Source of the DNA: Trichopria drosophilae
Taxonomy: Eukaryota > Arthropoda > Insecta > Hymenoptera > Diapriidae
Direction of reading: 5' to 3'
Assembly (NCBI GenBank): GCA_030407085.1
Contig: CM059585.1
Coordinates: 12,827,001-12,891,000, forward strand
DNA length: 64,000 nt
Made by a program: the position numbers and the translations under genes. The first letter of the stretch is position 1; each line of letters starts with the position of its first letter. Below, piece by piece: positions 61,749 through 64,000 of this stretch. The notes under the pieces were generated by a model. It did not search any database. It was not told where the DNA came from and saw only the letters and a program-made list of their open reading frames with translations.

Positions 61749-61955
61749 ATCCCAACGGGCACGAAGAACCCAAATGTTTCTAAAACGTTTTTAGAATGTT
61801 CCAGACACGTTCCTAAAACGTTTTATGTCTGCAACTTTTACGGAACGTTTTATAAACGTTTCATCCATGTTGCAGGCATAAAACGTTTTAGGAACTTTTC
61901 TGGAACATTCTAAAAACGTTTTAGAAACATTTGGGTTCTTCGTGCCCGTTGGGAT
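61749..61955. mobile_element. near-perfect 207-bp hairpin MITE
   Basis: The termini ATCCCAACGGGCACGAAGAA and TTCTTCGTGCCCGTTGGGAT are exact complements. The arms pair for about 87 bases with few mismatches, around a short loop containing GGAACGTTTTATAAACG. Inside, AAACGTTTT and GGAACATTC words are repeated. No reliable target duplication is visible, so the superfamily is open. Transcribed in the cnn intron it would fold into a long hairpin. Confidence 0.8.
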
Positions 61956-63055
61956 ACAATCACTGACATTAAAATAGTCAAAATAAATTTTATAGCAAAG
62001 GTTGCTAGTTTATTTATTTAATTATTGGTGACTATCTACTGAAGGGCAAAGAATATGTACAAGAAAAAGCGATTATTTAAAGTAGTTAGTAGTTTAAATT
62101 AACGAACGGAATTTTACTATTTGAGCAATGTAGAAATATTTAATCATAAAAATGATTTATTGTATAGTTTTAAAAATATTGTAAGCAATATACATAATTC
62201 ATCGATTTATATTAAGAAACTAAGTTGCAGAAATATTCTATTCTATGATCAAAATTTTCAGTGGTTCTAAATCTAATAAAGTATACAATTAAGACAATAA
62301 AAGTATAAATAAACCGTAAGATTTCTTCCATTTTGAAATAATGTCAACAGTTCACTCATAATTAAACGGTTAGTCGTAAATAATAATGTTTAATTCTTAA
62401 AAATTCCGATTAACATATAGTGTAAAGCATTTTTTTTTTATTATTTTTGAAATCACATTTTCGATTTTTAATATGGCGGATAACAATGCGAATTTTAATT
62501 CTGTCATATTAAGGTAGTTAGACTGCGAGAATCGCATGTTTGGATAAAATATTTAATAACGTTTCCAACAATGTAATTTTCACTAATAATCAAACATTAT
62601 TGAAAAGAGCAAGTATTATTGTTCTTGAAAAAAAATTGATTTTCAAAATGAATCGATTTAACGAATAATGGCTTATTTTTTCGAGAAAATGATTCTCTAC
62701 AACTTTACCGAATGAATTTTTCAACATTTTTTTACCTGATCACTAAAATTATTCAGAAATTGTAAAAATCTTTTAGGTTTTTTTAATAAATAGAACGGTT
62801 TGACGTTAGCTTCAGAAATTTGTAAAAATCGTACGGTAAAATCGTAGAGAATCTTTTCCTAGAAAAAAATAAGCCGTCACTTGTTAAAATCCATTTATTT
62901 AAAAAAAAATCTTAACTGGCGAAAATTTGAGTCTTTATAATAAAAGTTGTTCAACAAATTATTTTCAATTTTTTTTAATAATGCAAATTACTTTCTTGGA
63001 AACAAAATTAAATACTTTTCTTAAAAATAACATATCTCGGGGTCTAACTACTTTT

Positions 63056-63130
63056 TTAACACTTCGGGAGTAGAACTCGATTTTGCGCCCTGCCGTGAAA
63101 TCTTCGGCCGTAAATTATCGTGTTATTATA
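63056..63130 (+). repeat. GC-rich dispersed element, second copy
   Basis: AACACTTCGGGAGTAGAACT + CGATTTTGCGCCCTGC aligns with 15315-15350, and the downstream TCTTCGG and ATTATCG words keep the same order. Confidence 0.5.
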
Positions 63131-63759
63131 AAATATATTGCAAAATTCAAGATGATAGATATTAAAATGGGAACAAAGTTTCAAAAAAGAATGTATCATG
63201 CCCTTAGATATTAAAGAAACGTAAAAAATTGTTTTAGTTTTTTGAAACATGGTAATTAGTTTCTTGAAACTTAATATACTTTTGGGGGTTCGAATCTGAA
63301 ATCAGTTTTAGAAAATTGATAATCCATCGGATCCATGGATTAAAAATGAAATCTGAAATTTTTTTTTCGTACAAAATGAAAACAGCGAATTTGTAGTAAT
63401 GTTAAATACCAATGATTTTAATCATTCCTTTTAACGAAATTAATTCGATGACTTCTTTTAAAATTTCACTAGTACAAAGAAGAGAAAAGTATAAAGCGTT
63501 ATAAATTTAATAAAATCTGTCGCATTTCATTTTATGGCTGAGCAAAACAGTTAGTAGTATCATATCTGGCTATTTAGTAAATCAATTGAATTATTGGATA
63601 TTTTCTTGTACATAGTTCTACTATATCAGTTACTAACAGGTAATCCAATGATTATTACACTTAAATAGCAATCTTGTTGATTAAACTATTATACTTAAAT
63701 GGAGGGCAGTTGTAATTCTTCAGAAAAATCAAAAATCGATGTAAAACGTTCTAATTGGA

Positions 63760-63990
63760 AGTATGCGCACAAAAGATGCAGTACTTGGTTCGACTGCATC
63801 GGTGGGTGTTGCGCATGAACTGTCGGGTCGCGCGGATCGAGCCGATTATAAATAGCACTCGAAATTTCCTCTGAACCGCGAGAGCGTTGACTCCCTCATG
63901 TATCCCGACAGAGGATGTTGTAATTGAACACTTAAAACGCGCGTAAAAAGGACAAAAAAGAAACGGTCGTCATTCATTAAGTTCCCCTCC
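63760..63990 (+). promoter_or_regulatory. TATA-containing GC-rich block at the window end
   Basis: TATAAATA (63847-63854) lies within a block containing CGGGTCGCGCGGATCGAG and ACCGCGAGAGCG, compositionally distinct from the intron. A start about 30 bases downstream (near 63878) would be expected. It may be another internal promoter of cnn or the promoter of a nested gene beyond the window. Confidence 0.35.
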
Positions 63991-64000
63991 AAATCGATAC

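Larger units (their letters stand above)
59485..64000 (+). other. start of cnn intron 8, continues beyond the window
   Basis: After the GTAAGA donor I find no further exon with a convincing acceptor and coiled-coil coding sequence. AT-rich, unrecognised sequence fills 59540-60860 and 61960-63050. The repeats are listed separately. Confidence 0.6.

Noticed and set aside
1..64000. CRISPR array, rRNA, or intact transposase / reverse transcriptase
   Set aside because: No spaced direct repeats, no rRNA-like sequence and no long open frame with such domains was seen on either strand.

Overview
This window is a piece of a strongly AT-rich animal genome, almost certainly an insect, with large introns and many non-autonomous transposons. 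It is dominated by one gene on the + strand. I assemble eight exons that join in frame (phases checked at each junction). They encode 578 residues of a centrosomin / CDK5RAP2-family protein (gene symbol cnn), the pericentriolar scaffold that recruits gamma-tubulin complexes. The diagnostic evidence is the CM1 motif in exon 3, including KENFNLKHRIYILMERMG, followed by long coiled coils. The 3' part of the gene lies beyond the window. The exact insect order is uncertain; intron size and repeat content would suit a beetle, but that is a guess.

Layout. 1-1555: a degenerate TTAGT/ACTAA-rich repeat, then a GC-richer promoter/5'UTR block. 1556-1647: exon 1. 1648-27331: intron 1 (25.7 kb), holding a long inverted repeat with 1.7 kb arms around a motif-dense 1.3 kb spacer, piggyBac-like MITEs with TTAA flanks, tRNA-like poly(T)-tailed elements, several GC-rich islands and the largest TTAGT/ACTAA block. 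27332-27387: exon 2. 27388-49816: intron 2 (22.4 kb), with a complete palindromic piggyBac-like MITE, a pogo/Tigger-like MITE, a 42-bp tandem repeat, SINE-like relics and a promoter-like block just before exon 3. 49817-55812: exons 3-7, with three tiny introns (67, 71 and 75 bp) and one of 4.3 kb that carries a MITE with a perfect 9-bp target duplication. 55813-59376: intron 7. 59377-59484: exon 8. 59485-64000: start of intron 8, with a near-perfect 207-bp hairpin MITE and a TATA-containing block at the window's end.

The most interesting biology is around intron 7. A short candidate first exon (57396-57431) ends on a donor in the correct phase to join exon 8, which would give an isoform without CM1. 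A candidate terminal exon (59095-59154) has a strong acceptor, a short in-frame tail, a stop, two AATAAA signals and upstream TGTA motifs, just before exon 8; this would give a CM1-containing short form without the C-terminal half. Together they would split the gene into N-terminal and C-terminal products. I saw no second convincing protein-coding gene, no functional tRNA or rRNA, no CRISPR array and no intact transposase or reverse transcriptase.
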